Below are positions 46,807 to 56,075 of a stretch of 64,000 bases of DNA, piece after piece. The DNA comes from a virus. Each line of letters begins with the position of its first letter. Within the stretch, counting starts at the first letter, position 1. The translations under genes and the position numbers were made by a program. The notes under the pieces were generated by a model that did no database searches, had not been told where the DNA came from, and worked only from the letters and a program-made list of their open reading frames with translations. The DNA is taken from positions 1 through 64,000 of IMG/VR virus record IMGVR_UViG_3300050119_000088; one strand, written 5' to 3'.

Positions 46807-46835
46807 CATTGTATCAGAACGGAAACCGAAATGGA
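46807..46835 (-). promoter_or_regulatory. Sigma-70-like promoter
   Basis: Minus strand: TTCCAT, 17 bases, TACAAT. In front of the gene at 46748. Confidence 0.5.
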
Positions 46836-46871
46836 AGCGAATTATTCACATTATTTTGTGAATTGATTGGA

Positions 46872-47342
46872 TTACGCAATCCCTGAATAACGCCGAACCA
46901 ACCAGAATGTTTGAATATTAAACTCGTCGATTGTAGTAATCTCTCCCTTCGGGTTATAGACGCGATTCCCATTCCATGCAACAGCATGGGGTTGGCCGGA
47001 CATTGTGGTGCCCGTAAGAACACCGATGGAACCAGCAACCAAATCGATCATGCGTTGACGATTGCCATTTGGAAAAGTGATGGCACAATCAACGCCTCGG
47101 CCGATTGTAAGAATCGGCTCGGCTTCAAAGGGTGTAGTCATATAGCCAAAAGTATAGGCTACATAGATACATTCCTGTACATGGAAGCCTCGCCGCTTCA
47201 GCGGTTCTGGTTCCTCTAGTCGGATAATCTCCGAACCATCATTACCGATAAGCTTGAGAAAACTTTCAACAGGCACTCGACATGCCATTGCGAAAGATGT
47301 CGGCAAGCAACTCCATCGGTTCGGAGTCTTAATGAGTTCCAT
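46872..47342 (-). CDS. Papain-like cysteine protease-fold protein
   Basis: 156 residues. NRWSCLPTSFAMACRVPVES gives the nucleophile Cys at the start of a helix, GQPHAVAWNGNRVYNPKGEI the His and following Asn. This is the order of a papain/C39-like peptidase. It could cleave a virion or host protein; no signal peptide is present. AGGGTTATCAA precedes the ATG. Confidence 0.7.
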   Translation of the reverse strand: MELIKTPNRWSCLPTSFAMACRVPVESFLKLIGNDGSEIIRLEEPEPLKRRGFHVQECIYVAYTFGYMTTPFEAEPILTIGRGVDCAITFPNGNRQRMIDLVAGSIGVLTGTTMSGQPHAVAWNGNRVYNPKGEITTIDEFNIQTFWLVRRYSGIA

Positions 47343-47358
47343 TTGATAACCCTGACGG

Positions 47359-47859
47359 CTAAGAACTACTCTCGACAAGCCGCTTCTCAAATACATCATC
47401 ACTAATCTCAATGAAGATGTTGGAAGCTTCTCGCATTTCAGGTGGAATACTGCTTGAAAAGACGATCACCTTGATGCCACGTTCCTTCAAGAACTCGATC
47501 ACGGGAATCAATTCCGGATCACTAGAACCGAGAACAACAACATCAAGACGTTCGATCAAGCGTGCAGTATCAACGGCGATGCCAAGATTCCAATTGGTCG
47601 CCTGAATGTTCGGGCGATCATCAATGATCTTGGCTTTCTTGTACTTCGGTTCGAAGCCGTAACTCCGAAGACAAAGAATGAATCCAGTCGCTTCCTTGTC
47701 AATCTGAACGCCATATGCGAAGGCTCGATAGAGTTCGCCTTCTCCAGCTTCCAAGGCTCGTTGAAGATATTTTGAGTAATCAATCTTCTGGCCTTTGAAG
47801 TTTTTGTTGACACCACGGAATTGATCCACGATATCAACGAATACACCAACCGTTTTCAT
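47359..47859 (-). CDS. NYN-domain (LabA/DUF88) ribonuclease
   Basis: 166 residues. VGVFVDIVDQFRGVNKNFKG, then DVVVLGSSDPELIPVIEFLK with acidic residues at the strand ends, as in NYN/PIN nucleases. Likely cuts RNA, possibly tRNA or mRNA turnover. GGGAGTATTAT precedes the ATG. Confidence 0.82.
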   Translation of the reverse strand: MKTVGVFVDIVDQFRGVNKNFKGQKIDYSKYLQRALEAGEGELYRAFAYGVQIDKEATGFILCLRSYGFEPKYKKAKIIDDRPNIQATNWNLGIAVDTARLIERLDVVVLGSSDPELIPVIEFLKERGIKVIVFSSSIPPEMREASNIFIEISDDVFEKRLVESSS

Positions 47860-47879
47860 ATAATACTCCCAGCAAAATA

Positions 47880-49838
47880 CTACTTGACAGGACATCCACC
47901 TGCGGTGCATTCCTGTGAATCGATCATTTCCCGAAGCTCATGATCGACGATGAAGTTGATTGGTTTCACCGAACTTGAGGCTTCGAGATATTGATCTCGT
48001 GTAATCTCTTCGTAAGGTGCTTGTCGAAATCCATGTTCCGAATGCTGAGAGAAGGAAGCTGTCTTCACCGTGTCTGTGTAATTGGTTCGGAGCCAATCTT
48101 GGACAACGGGAATCTCTTCCGGTCCCATATAACACGTCATGGACACGGCATTATCCGCCCAATAAGTCTGAAGGAAGTTCAGATTATCAAGCTGTGACAA
48201 GGCTGGATATCCCTTTGCAACAATAGAGCCCTCTCGGGCTTTGCAGGGAAAGTCAATAATCATCGTGTTGAAATCACGGGAGCCGTCAATATTGTACTTC
48301 GGCTCCATGTTGTATCCGCGTTCGCGGGCTTGCTCAACGATCGGATCTTCAACAGCAAATGTGATCCTCCGAATGTAATATTCCGAAAACTCAGCATGCA
48401 CTCCAGGTGAAACGCCAGCCAACAGGGACATTGTACCTGATGGTTTGACGGTTGTCAACTTGATTGATAGATTACAGTTGTGCTCTCGGGAAGCCTTGCG
48501 ATCCACATCTTCAAGATGAGCATACACGCCATCGAAAATGTCAGGATCTCGAAGATGCGGGGCTTGCAGGAATCCGGTGACACCAACACCAATACGATGA
48601 TTGCGGCTAACAACTTCGTTCGTTTTGGGATGCCAACAAGGCAGACAAGAAATAGCTTTGTTGGCTCGGAAAAGCAGTTCAGCAACCTTGCCGAACTCAT
48701 GTACATCAACAATATTTGGAAGAAAGATGTCGCTAAGATTGCAAGCTTCGTGTGATTCGAGAATGATCTCTCCGCAAGGATTTGGACCACATACAAGCGG
48801 ATCTGGACGATAGCCGTAGCCATCAATAAGCCTTCCCATCTGCTTACACAATCCAGAATTGTATAAGCCATAGGCTTCTCCCTCTCCACGATAGCCACGC
48901 CAGAACTGCTCTGGCAAAAGCATTGTGTCCGGACAATCAACAGTGTTGTTGCTCATCTGTCGCCAAGCAGGAACGGCTCGGCGTGTCCAGTCTTTGGCTC
49001 CGAGGAATTCTTGATCTTCCCATGAGCCGACTGCGATCTCAGCAGAACGACGAACATTACCAGCAACAACGACGCTGCCAATGATATTCATGATGTCCAT
49101 GCAATTGGTAGGAGTAAGTTTCCTACCAACTTTAGATTTCAAGATCGCACATATTTGTGCAAGACCCTTTACCAGTTCTTCGGGTCCACTTGCTGTTCCT
49201 CCGAACCCCTTAATAGGCCGTCCGCGAGCACGAACGCAACGAGTATCGTAGCGGATACTATGGTTGGTATAAAAGTGAGCATTGAGTGTAAGCTCAAGAA
49301 GCTTGACCCAACCTTCGCGGTTGTCGGTGACAATATAGTCACAATCATAGTCATCGACACGTTCAATGCTCGGAGCGAATTTGACTGTAGGTATTTCATA
49401 AACATAATCCGGTGAGACATTGAAGCCAACGCCACCACCGAGCATCAGCTCGTTGAAAGCGAAAGTGAATGGATCAACAGGATGGTTGACAGCAACGTGC
49501 CAACAATTTTGCATCGAATCGCCACCAACACGCCGAACAGTGTCCGTACCAAGCTGCCATGTCGGGCGACCAGCAAGCGTACCTTTGAGCGAAAACCAAT
49601 AATAGTAAAGTTGTTGGGCTTCTTCTTGGGTGTAAATACCACCAATATCCAAGATACCATTGACACAACGTTCAATAGTTTGAAACCATTCCTCAGTGAT
49701 TCCAGAGGGTCGCATCCGAGCATATGTGCGTTTATACGTCACATATCCCACTGGTCCCCATTGTGGATTGTGGCCCTCAAAGTTCTCTACGAACGTGGGG
49801 TCGAGTTTCTTGGCATACCTCGGAAGCGATAACATCAT
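47880..49838 (-). CDS. nrdJ: Class II (B12-dependent) ribonucleoside-triphosphate reductase
   Basis: 652 residues, a monomeric RTPR-type enzyme. SMQNCWHVAV holds one active Cys, GPNPCGEIILESHEACNLSD the thiyl-radical and partner Cys, VKPSGTMSLLAGVSPGVHAE the substrate region, and ECTAGGCPVK the C-terminal redox cysteines. It makes dNTPs without oxygen, using adenosylcobalamin. It therefore depends on host B12. Partners here are dut, ThyX, the nucleotidase and the polymerase. Confidence 0.95.
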   Translation of the reverse strand: MMLSLPRYAKKLDPTFVENFEGHNPQWGPVGYVTYKRTYARMRPSGITEEWFQTIERCVNGILDIGGIYTQEEAQQLYYYWFSLKGTLAGRPTWQLGTDTVRRVGGDSMQNCWHVAVNHPVDPFTFAFNELMLGGGVGFNVSPDYVYEIPTVKFAPSIERVDDYDCDYIVTDNREGWVKLLELTLNAHFYTNHSIRYDTRCVRARGRPIKGFGGTASGPEELVKGLAQICAILKSKVGRKLTPTNCMDIMNIIGSVVVAGNVRRSAEIAVGSWEDQEFLGAKDWTRRAVPAWRQMSNNTVDCPDTMLLPEQFWRGYRGEGEAYGLYNSGLCKQMGRLIDGYGYRPDPLVCGPNPCGEIILESHEACNLSDIFLPNIVDVHEFGKVAELLFRANKAISCLPCWHPKTNEVVSRNHRIGVGVTGFLQAPHLRDPDIFDGVYAHLEDVDRKASREHNCNLSIKLTTVKPSGTMSLLAGVSPGVHAEFSEYYIRRITFAVEDPIVEQARERGYNMEPKYNIDGSRDFNTMIIDFPCKAREGSIVAKGYPALSQLDNLNFLQTYWADNAVSMTCYMGPEEIPVVQDWLRTNYTDTVKTASFSQHSEHGFRQAPYEEITRDQYLEASSSVKPINFIVDHELREMIDSQECTAGGCPVK

Positions 49839-49849
49839 TATCTTTCGGG

Positions 49850-50263
49850 TCAGGACTTACAATAATCTGTCGAGATACCATGAAATACGGCATCACGAGC
49901 CAAATGATGGGCTCGCTTGTGTATTGGATCGGCCAATCCCGATCCCACCTTCTGGAATCTAATAGTCATTGTCTTCATATGCTCCTGTAAACGTAACCAC
50001 AAAATACTTATATCTTTATGGAGCTTAATTGGAGCTAAGACCCCTGTTATTACAAACAGAGAATCTGTAAAAACAAGTACATTCGATCCAAAGGGAATGG
50101 TATCTAGACCTTTAATTATTGCAAGCAGTTCCATTCGATTAGTACCACGATACTCTTCAAATCCGTATCCGATATTTTCAATATCATTGTTTTGTACAAT
50201 GAATGCCCAGCCTCCCCTCCTTGGAACTATTGTCGCTGATGCATCAGCGTATAGATTATACAT
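49850..50263 (-). CDS. rnhA: Ribonuclease HI
   Basis: 137 residues. LYADASATIV, GTNRMELLAIIKGL, VFTDSLFVITGVL and AHHLARDAVFHG give the D-E-D-D active site of RNase HI. It removes RNA primers or hybrids next to the polymerase and reductase genes. The basic loop of the E. coli enzyme is largely missing. Confidence 0.9.
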   Translation of the reverse strand: MYNLYADASATIVPRRGGWAFIVQNNDIENIGYGFEEYRGTNRMELLAIIKGLDTIPFGSNVLVFTDSLFVITGVLAPIKLHKDISILWLRLQEHMKTMTIRFQKVGSGLADPIHKRAHHLARDAVFHGISTDYCKS

Positions 50264-50288
50264 TTAAGTCATTATTAACCTCCCAGGA

Positions 50289-50741
50289 TTAAATCAATGG
50301 TCTGTTCGGATCTCGTCCTTTTAGCATTCTGTTAATAGTTGATTTGTGACACCCCAAACGCCTTGCAATTTCTGCTTCGCTCAAGCTTTCTGAAAGCTTA
50401 ATAACTTCTGAAGTGTCAATATCCAACATGGGATGTCTTCCTTTATTACAACAATCAATAGCATTGTGCTCATGTGTTCCGAGAAACAGATGTTTTGGAT
50501 TACAACATGGTGGATTATCGCAATCATGTAGGACAAGTAGCTCACCTGGATCTTTCTTATATTTAATATAGTAAGATACTCGATGAACCAAATACATCTT
50601 TTTGCCAAATCTAATTTGGCCATAACCTTTAACAATTGTACTACCGATCCAAGGCCAACATTCATTCTCTCCACGTTGAATGATGTTGGACCAGAATTTG
50701 ATAGTATCATCAATATGTAACATGGGCAATGGAATAAACAT
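50289..50741 (-). CDS. Zinc HNH homing endonuclease
   Basis: 150 residues, MFIPLPMLHIDDTIKFWSNI. Core LHDCDNPPCCNPKHLFLGTH, with an HNH tail that differs from the others: SEVIKLSESLSEAEIARRLG is a resolvase-type helix-turn-helix. Most diverged member of the family. Confidence 0.88.
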   Translation of the reverse strand: MFIPLPMLHIDDTIKFWSNIIQRGENECWPWIGSTIVKGYGQIRFGKKMYLVHRVSYYIKYKKDPGELLVLHDCDNPPCCNPKHLFLGTHEHNAIDCCNKGRHPMLDIDTSEVIKLSESLSEAEIARRLGCHKSTINRMLKGRDPNRPLI

Positions 50742-50744
50742 AAT

Positions 50745-51464
50745 CTACCTCATGACACTCAAATAACGATACCAGTTCTGCTCTTCAAATAACTTCGGAG
50801 TCTCACTTGCATCTGTCAACACCCAAACGCCAACCCCGTGAGCATTGAACATAGGAAACGTTTGAAGTTGTGATGGCGTAAATACATAGCCTGTTGGATT
50901 CTTGCATTCAATCCAACGTTGGCCATATTGTTTGTGTGTTGCAAAGAGATCGGGAAATCCATACTGGAATAAGCAACCATACGTTTCCTTGACGTACCAA
51001 CCTTCACCGGCCAATTTTATTTTGAGAGCTTCTTGTATATCTCGTTCCGGGCCACGTGAAGCAAGCCTAGTAGACCGCTCATACGGTCTTGAAGGCTTCT
51101 TATCTCGTGTCCGTGTAACTGGTTTCATCACATCTAAGTAAGTGTACCAGTTTTGGGGCTTAAAGAGTTTGTTGTATTCCCAATCGGTATCGGATGTAAG
51201 AATCCAAACCCCCGAACCGTTGTTACTAAGTTTCGGGAAGTCTTCCAACTGTGCTTCAGTAAAAACATAACCAGTCGCTTGTTTGCACTCAATCCATCGG
51301 GCACCAAGAGTAAAATGAGCAGCAAAGACATCAGGAAAGCCAACCTGATATTCATTAGCGTGCGTTGCTTTCGCCATCCATCCGTTTTGATGGAGCTTCA
51401 ACATGATTCGCTTTTGCAAATCGGATTCAGGTTTCCTAGCTGGAATAATTCTTTTGGGTTGCAT
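50745..51464 (-). CDS. Tandem PD-(D/E)XK nuclease-like protein
   Basis: 239 residues in two similar halves. VGFPDVFAAHFTLGARWIEC then K near residue 60, and YGFPDLFATHKQYGQRWIEC then K near residue 185 give two D...ExK sites, each followed by YVFT, QLEDFP or QLQTFP and VWILT or VWVLT. This resembles VRR-NUC/Holliday-junction-type nucleases, but a fused duplicate is unusual. Function unclear. Confidence 0.75.
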   Translation of the reverse strand: MQPKRIIPARKPESDLQKRIMLKLHQNGWMAKATHANEYQVGFPDVFAAHFTLGARWIECKQATGYVFTEAQLEDFPKLSNNGSGVWILTSDTDWEYNKLFKPQNWYTYLDVMKPVTRTRDKKPSRPYERSTRLASRGPERDIQEALKIKLAGEGWYVKETYGCLFQYGFPDLFATHKQYGQRWIECKNPTGYVFTPSQLQTFPMFNAHGVGVWVLTDASETPKLFEEQNWYRYLSVMR

Positions 51465-51491
51465 AGGGCTATAATATCCATGATCGCAAAC

Positions 51492-51511
51492 AGCTCGCCT
51501 CCATGCGAGCT
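51492..51511 (-). promoter_or_regulatory. Hairpin AGCTCGC-ATGGAG-GCGAGCT
   Basis: 7-bp stem with GGA in the loop, in the leader of the nuclease at 51464. Candidate CsrA site or terminator. Confidence 0.5.
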
Positions 51512-51515
51512 ATTT

Positions 51516-51767
51516 TCACCTTGTCAGTTTGGCCAATGCAAGCAGACTAAGAGCCTTGTTGATACGAAGCATATACGCTTCCTTGTTTTTGACGGCATCA
51601 TCTGGATTGCCGGTGGCCGTTTTAAGGGCGACCCGAGCCTCGGTAATAAACTCGATAGCTCTCAGTTCATAATAATCTGCGTCGCCCGTCTCTAATAGGG
51701 CAGACATCGGACCTGTCTCACGAGGATCAAAAAGCCCTTCAAGCAGGCTTGTCCTCACTGAGGTCAT
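51516..51767 (-). CDS. Unknown helical protein
   Basis: 83 residues, MTSVRTSLLEGLFDPRETGP. YELRAIEFITEARVALKTAT. Overlaps the upstream gene by 29 bases. An earlier start would extend the overlap. Confidence 0.5.
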   Translation of the reverse strand: MTSVRTSLLEGLFDPRETGPMSALLETGDADYYELRAIEFITEARVALKTATGNPDDAVKNKEAYMLRINKALSLLALAKLTR

Positions 51768-52149
51768 GGACGGCCGTTTGGATCTTGCCACGGTTTCTCC
51801 AGGCCACTCGAAGCTTCTTCTGTTCGATCTTCAAGAGCTTCTGCTCTCGAAGCTGGTGTTGACCGAACAGACCATGAATATTCGCCCACCAGTCTTCTGG
51901 TCGAAGATGACGAACATTCAGCAATTGCTGAAAGACACCATCTCGAATAACGCGAAGCATGACGAGATATGCCTCAAGTTGTTCATTGGTTCGATTGGGA
52001 AAATCCCGAACGTCAACATCGTAATGGACGTTCATGACTCCAGCTTCGATGACTTCATTCCTCATGAAATCATGAAGCTTCTTGATTTCATCAAGAGTTC
52101 TCTCCCGTCCCGTCAGCTCGACGGTTTCTGGCTTCTTCTTGCGAGGCAT
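51739..52149 (-). CDS. Unknown helical protein
   Basis: 136 residues, MPRKKKPETVELTGRERTLD. Long helices with LREQKLLKIEQKKLRVAWRN. GGAGATTGCCAAGT precedes the ATG. Basic ends, so nucleic-acid contact is possible. Confidence 0.55.
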   Translation of the reverse strand: MPRKKKPETVELTGRERTLDEIKKLHDFMRNEVIEAGVMNVHYDVDVRDFPNRTNEQLEAYLVMLRVIRDGVFQQLLNVRHLRPEDWWANIHGLFGQHQLREQKLLKIEQKKLRVAWRNRGKIQTAVHDLSEDKPA

Positions 52150-52450
52150 ACTTGGCAATCTCCGATAATAGTGTGCTCTTGGAAAGCTGATTGTAATAAG
52201 CGATTCCGAATCGCTTTCCAACTGCTCGAAGCTGTCGAACGGTCATATTTGAATATTCAACTTCAGCTTGAACAGAAATCCATTTTTCCAAACCAAGATG
52301 ATCATTGTTTGCAATAAGCTGACGAACGGATTCTTGATCTGTACTGTTTTCGTATAAAGACATAAAGGCAGCAGTATTTACTGTACGATCTATACATCTG
52401 AGGTTCAAGAGTTGCTGGTGTACCGCAGACTTCAACGATTCAATTAACAC
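52091..52450 (-). CDS. Unknown protein with Rho/SAP-like segment
   Basis: 119 residues from a GTG. The segment EYSNMTVRQLRAVGKRFGIA, then YYNQLSKSTLLSEIAKYA, has the helix-extended-helix pattern of SAP or Rho N-terminal domains that bind nucleic acid. GAGGTAACATT precedes the start. Lies directly after the polymerase gene. Confidence 0.6.
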   Translation of the reverse strand: MLIESLKSAVHQQLLNLRCIDRTVNTAAFMSLYENSTDQESVRQLIANNDHLGLEKWISVQAEVEYSNMTVRQLRAVGKRFGIAYYNQLSKSTLLSEIAKYASQEEARNRRADGTGENS

Positions 52451-52459
52451 AATGTTACC

Positions 52460-54751
52460 TCATTTTTCACTCCAATTCTTCATAAACGGATTCCATTCCA
52501 TTTTAATAAGTGGGACTTTGGGCCGGAATGTTTCCACCGCGTCATAAACAATCTTCTCAACTTGATTGACATAATCAGGGTCGGTAGGACACATGATTTC
52601 GTCATGGATATTCATCGGAATAACACGCCAAGGATGAATACCCGACGGCTGAAGTTCCCAGATTTGTCGTTGAACTGCTTTGGTAATCTGGGCTCCTGAA
52701 CTCTGAATAACATGATTAGCCGCTGCACGCATATTGTTGCCTTGCAAGCCGAATGCGGCTCCGAACAAAGCAGTTTGCGTTGCACCGCCGACAAGCTGTT
52801 CTCGATCTCGACGAACCACCTTAGTATTGATCTCTTTCCAATGCTTCGGTGGATGCTCTCCAAGATCAAAGAGTGCTTTGCAAATCATATTCTCAACAGT
52901 AAAGTAACGACGGAAACCCATCAACGACTCAATGTACTCGGCTGGATCGGCCCAAATAACTCGGCTACCGATTCCATTGGGTTGAGTCATTGAACAGAAA
53001 GCTGTGAAAATCTTCTGTCGAGCCAAACCGACGCCATGATAACGACCAACAAAACGTTGGTATGCTGCTTCTGCAATCTCAACCGGAATACCGATTCGAG
53101 AATGTAGTGTGTTATGGTCGCCACCATAGATCAAAGCGAATACACCCCGCTTCGACATATCGTACATATCGAGTTCGCGGTCGCCGGCCGATGCTACAAT
53201 ATCTTCGTAAGTTTTTCCGGGAAACAAATATTGACCAAACAAAGCATGAATCTTCTTGCCCGATAGAAGATCATTTCGCAAATCAATATCATTGTACGCA
53301 GCATCTGCAAGCACTACTTCAAATCCCGCAAAATCTCCTCCAGAGAGTTGCATGCCCGAGAAAGCAAGCGGAAAGCATCTTCGCACTTCTTTAGTTCGTT
53401 TGATACCTTGTGCATTGAGTTGGTCAGTGCCAGACATGCGAGACGATTTCGTTCCAATGATGACGAAACTCGCATGAAATCTTCCGGCTTGTAAAAGCTT
53501 GTCATAAAGTTCAAGTTCTTTGCCCGCACCGCGAGCATCGAGAACATTACGAGCACGTTCGGCGGCTGGATGTGGAACACGACCTGTTCCCTTGCAAATT
53601 GCACAGGGGTAGCCAACTGGCATATCAATGCAGTCTTCGCAATCTTGTTCAGTGAGTGAAGCCACTTCTTCAAGAACAACCTTCTTGGTTGATCCCTTCA
53701 TCGCAAGAATCTCTGTCGGATGCATCTTCTCTGTTACGTATCGCATTGCTGGGCCGGGTGCTGTTGGATAAGCTTTCTTCTTATCCAAAGCTGATTGACG
53801 CAATCGTTTGATGCCTTCAACATCGATTGCGAAACCCTTCCAACGAACTGCACCAACCATGCAAGCAAGTTCGGAATCATCGTCTCCCAATTCAGGTGAG
53901 CCGAAATACCGATACAATTTACGAGTAATGTCAACATCATTAGCCGCATACTTTCGAGCATACGTATTGAATCCCCAATGATCAATGTGATGCTCGATAA
54001 CGTCCGGCCAGGCTCCCTTCCAATTGTGACGAGAACCGATTGCACGAGCAAATGGTGCGTATCCGAGTTCAACCGGATGGAACTTGGAATCAATATCAAT
54101 ATCCTGAAAGAACGTAACAAGATCCGGTTGAAGGCCCAAAGCGTCGGCCGCAAGTGTCTTCAACGCTGAAGACGGAGCGAATGTTAATACAACATCTTTG
54201 AAATCAGGAACGATGTCACCTTCGGCATCTTCGATATCAAAGACATTCCAACGGGGAGCCCACTTGTTTTTCTTCTTGGCGAAATAAATATCCTTCAGTT
54301 GTACACGTCGCTCAAGTTCTTGTGCAAGATGCCATGCAAGAGCGGTTGGCACGCGACGGATTCGTACCTCATCCCTCCGCATCATTGATTGATACGGGCC
54401 TTTGCGAGCATGGAGCATCAGATCCATCGCTCGAACTGGCTTGAGGCAATCACCATCGCGTGCCAACGGTTCATACTCAGCAAGCTCTTCGATCTGCTCG
54501 TCCGGATAAGAATCCTTATCTGGGAGCATGCTGAGCATAGAATAGATTTTGCAAATCTGGAACCAGTCGAACGTCAGGTTGAATCCGACGATTCCGCCCG
54601 GATGATTGACGATCTCCTCGATTACCGAAAGTGTAGACGCGACGGTTTCCCGCCAGATTTCGTGAAGAATGATCTCCTCATCATCCTTCGCGTACTGTAG
54701 GAGTACAGCGGGACCGACGAATCCACACGTTTCAGTATCAAGAAATATCAT
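52460..54751 (-). CDS. Family A DNA polymerase with 3'-5' exonuclease
   Basis: 763 residues. MIFLDTETCGFVGPAVLL and GIVGFNLTFDWFQICKIY are exonuclease motifs I and II. The polymerase domain has motif A GGDFAGFEVVLADAAYND, motif B KRGVFALIYGGDHNTLHSRI and motif C MNIHDEIMCPTD. A cysteine cluster (CEDCIDMPVGYPCAICKGTG, about 370-390) sits between them, suggesting a zinc-binding insert. No 5'-3' exonuclease domain. This is the likely replicative polymerase of the element. Confidence 0.95.
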   Translation of the reverse strand: MIFLDTETCGFVGPAVLLQYAKDDEEIILHEIWRETVASTLSVIEEIVNHPGGIVGFNLTFDWFQICKIYSMLSMLPDKDSYPDEQIEELAEYEPLARDGDCLKPVRAMDLMLHARKGPYQSMMRRDEVRIRRVPTALAWHLAQELERRVQLKDIYFAKKKNKWAPRWNVFDIEDAEGDIVPDFKDVVLTFAPSSALKTLAADALGLQPDLVTFFQDIDIDSKFHPVELGYAPFARAIGSRHNWKGAWPDVIEHHIDHWGFNTYARKYAANDVDITRKLYRYFGSPELGDDDSELACMVGAVRWKGFAIDVEGIKRLRQSALDKKKAYPTAPGPAMRYVTEKMHPTEILAMKGSTKKVVLEEVASLTEQDCEDCIDMPVGYPCAICKGTGRVPHPAAERARNVLDARGAGKELELYDKLLQAGRFHASFVIIGTKSSRMSGTDQLNAQGIKRTKEVRRCFPLAFSGMQLSGGDFAGFEVVLADAAYNDIDLRNDLLSGKKIHALFGQYLFPGKTYEDIVASAGDRELDMYDMSKRGVFALIYGGDHNTLHSRIGIPVEIAEAAYQRFVGRYHGVGLARQKIFTAFCSMTQPNGIGSRVIWADPAEYIESLMGFRRYFTVENMICKALFDLGEHPPKHWKEINTKVVRRDREQLVGGATQTALFGAAFGLQGNNMRAAANHVIQSSGAQITKAVQRQIWELQPSGIHPWRVIPMNIHDEIMCPTDPDYVNQVEKIVYDAVETFRPKVPLIKMEWNPFMKNWSEK

Positions 54752-54942
54752 CCGGTAATCCGAGCCTGTAACGGAATAATAATCGTATCCTGAGATTCCT
54801 CGTTAGAAACCTCAACATACGTCGGAGGAAGATTACAGGTGTGATTGCAAGAATCACAACGGTAATAGAAACCCCGACGGGCCGATTGAACACACATCAT
54901 CCCGTCAGGACAGCGGGGACAAAGCTTCTTTTGGAACTTCAT
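54748..54942 (-). CDS. Zinc-ribbon protein
   Basis: 64 residues, MKFQKKLCPRCPDGMMCVQS, then YYRCDSCNHTCNLPPTYV. Four CxxC-type pairs. It overlaps both the polymerase and the ParB-like gene, so it belongs to their unit. Confidence 0.6.
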   Translation of the reverse strand: MKFQKKLCPRCPDGMMCVQSARRGFYYRCDSCNHTCNLPPTYVEVSNEESQDTIIIPLQARITG

Positions 54943-55735
54943 AGGGGACGCTCTTCTCCTGGGCGAGTGTCTTGATATCACCGAAAAGATCCGAATCGGC
55001 GATCTCTCCGGCTGCCCACGCAAGACATCGTGTTCCCATGTTGTTGCCGACACTTTCCCGAATGTGATCCATCATGAGAAAAATCTCCTGACGATCACGA
55101 AGCTTCCGGGTCGAGGCTGGCCGCTTGATCGGTTCCTTGATCTTGATCTTCTCTCCCCGTTCTTTTCCTTCTTTGATCTTGCGAACAGCCTCGAACTGCT
55201 TCTCCTTGTTCCCGAGGGTGTAGAGATCCCGGATCTGCTGTTGAGAAAGCAAACCCCCGGCCGCTTCAACCTGGATCTCGGTGGGCAGTGTCAGCACGTA
55301 ATAACGAATCTGAACCCAGCCACGCGACTGGTGCAAATCCGCCGCGACCTGCTCCTGTGTCATACCCGCTATATACAGCTTCTCAAGAGCCTTGGCCTCT
55401 TGAACGATGTTGAGATCCTTGCGAGCAAGATTCTCGTCCAAGTTCATCAACCGAGCCTGGATATCCGTAAGGCCCACAACAATGTTACAAGGTGCAACTG
55501 GCTTCTCCAAAAGCTGGAGCGCCTTGAACCTTCTGTATCCACTGATGAGTCGGTACTTGAACCCCGTTTTGGCTTGGGCTGCTTCGTCGTAGGGCTGAAT
55601 AACGAGAGCGTTCTGCAACTGATTCGCATCAATACTTCGGGCGAGGTCAACGACATCGATTGGAGCGATCACTCCGCGACAGTTGAAGTCACTGTCAGCG
55701 TGGATCTCACCAAGCGGAATATCCTTCACATCCAT
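54905..55735 (-). CDS. ParB-like protein
   Basis: 276 residues, MDVKDIPLGEIHADSDFNCR. VVDLARSIDANQLQNALVIQ and YRLISGYRRFKALQLLEKPV form the N-terminal ParB fold; NLDENLARKDLNIVQEAKAL and MTQEQVAADLHQSRGWVQIR the helix-turn-helix. It is the best full ParB match here. GGGAGTATGCT precedes the ATG. Its promoter element is shared with the ParB-like gene at 62601. Confidence 0.88.
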   Translation of the reverse strand: MDVKDIPLGEIHADSDFNCRGVIAPIDVVDLARSIDANQLQNALVIQPYDEAAQAKTGFKYRLISGYRRFKALQLLEKPVAPCNIVVGLTDIQARLMNLDENLARKDLNIVQEAKALEKLYIAGMTQEQVAADLHQSRGWVQIRYYVLTLPTEIQVEAAGGLLSQQQIRDLYTLGNKEKQFEAVRKIKEGKERGEKIKIKEPIKRPASTRKLRDRQEIFLMMDHIRESVGNNMGTRCLAWAAGEIADSDLFGDIKTLAQEKSVPYEVPKEALSPLS

Positions 55736-55792
55736 AGCATACTCCCAAGCCAATCAATAGGTGAGGTAAATTCGCATTTCACCTCATACCTT

Positions 55793-55821
55793 ATACTACG
55801 GCAAAAGGTGAAAATTTTGAA
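55793..55821 (-). promoter_or_regulatory. ParB-type promoter element, copy 1
   Basis: Minus strand: TTCAAA, 17 bases ending CCTTTTGCCG, TAGTAT. The same layout with a near-identical spacer occurs at 63667-63695. Confidence 0.6.
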
Positions 55822-55853
55822 GCCGACTCTGTTTGTTGATTGGATTGCGGCAA

Positions 55854-56075
55854 TCAGAGCGAGTCTCGCTCAGATTGTGCAATCGGTTCCAGCATACGGT
55901 CAATAGCTGGGCCGAGAACGATCATAATACGGTCGGTGATTGATCTTGCAATCGACGACCGGACCTCGGCAGCAATCTTTACAACGAGTAACTCGTCCCT
56001 AAGTTCTAGTTCCGACGTTGTGATTGTGGTCACAATCGTCCTATCCATAGGTCGATGAAACGATGAAACATCCAT
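55854..56075 (-). CDS. Unknown helical protein
   Basis: 73 residues, MDVSSFHRPMDRTIVTTITT. Long helix with MIVLGPAIDRMLEPIAQS. The ATG follows the upstream stop directly (TAAATG). Confidence 0.5.
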   Translation of the reverse strand: MDVSSFHRPMDRTIVTTITTSELELRDELLVVKIAAEVRSSIARSITDRIMIVLGPAIDRMLEPIAQSERDSL

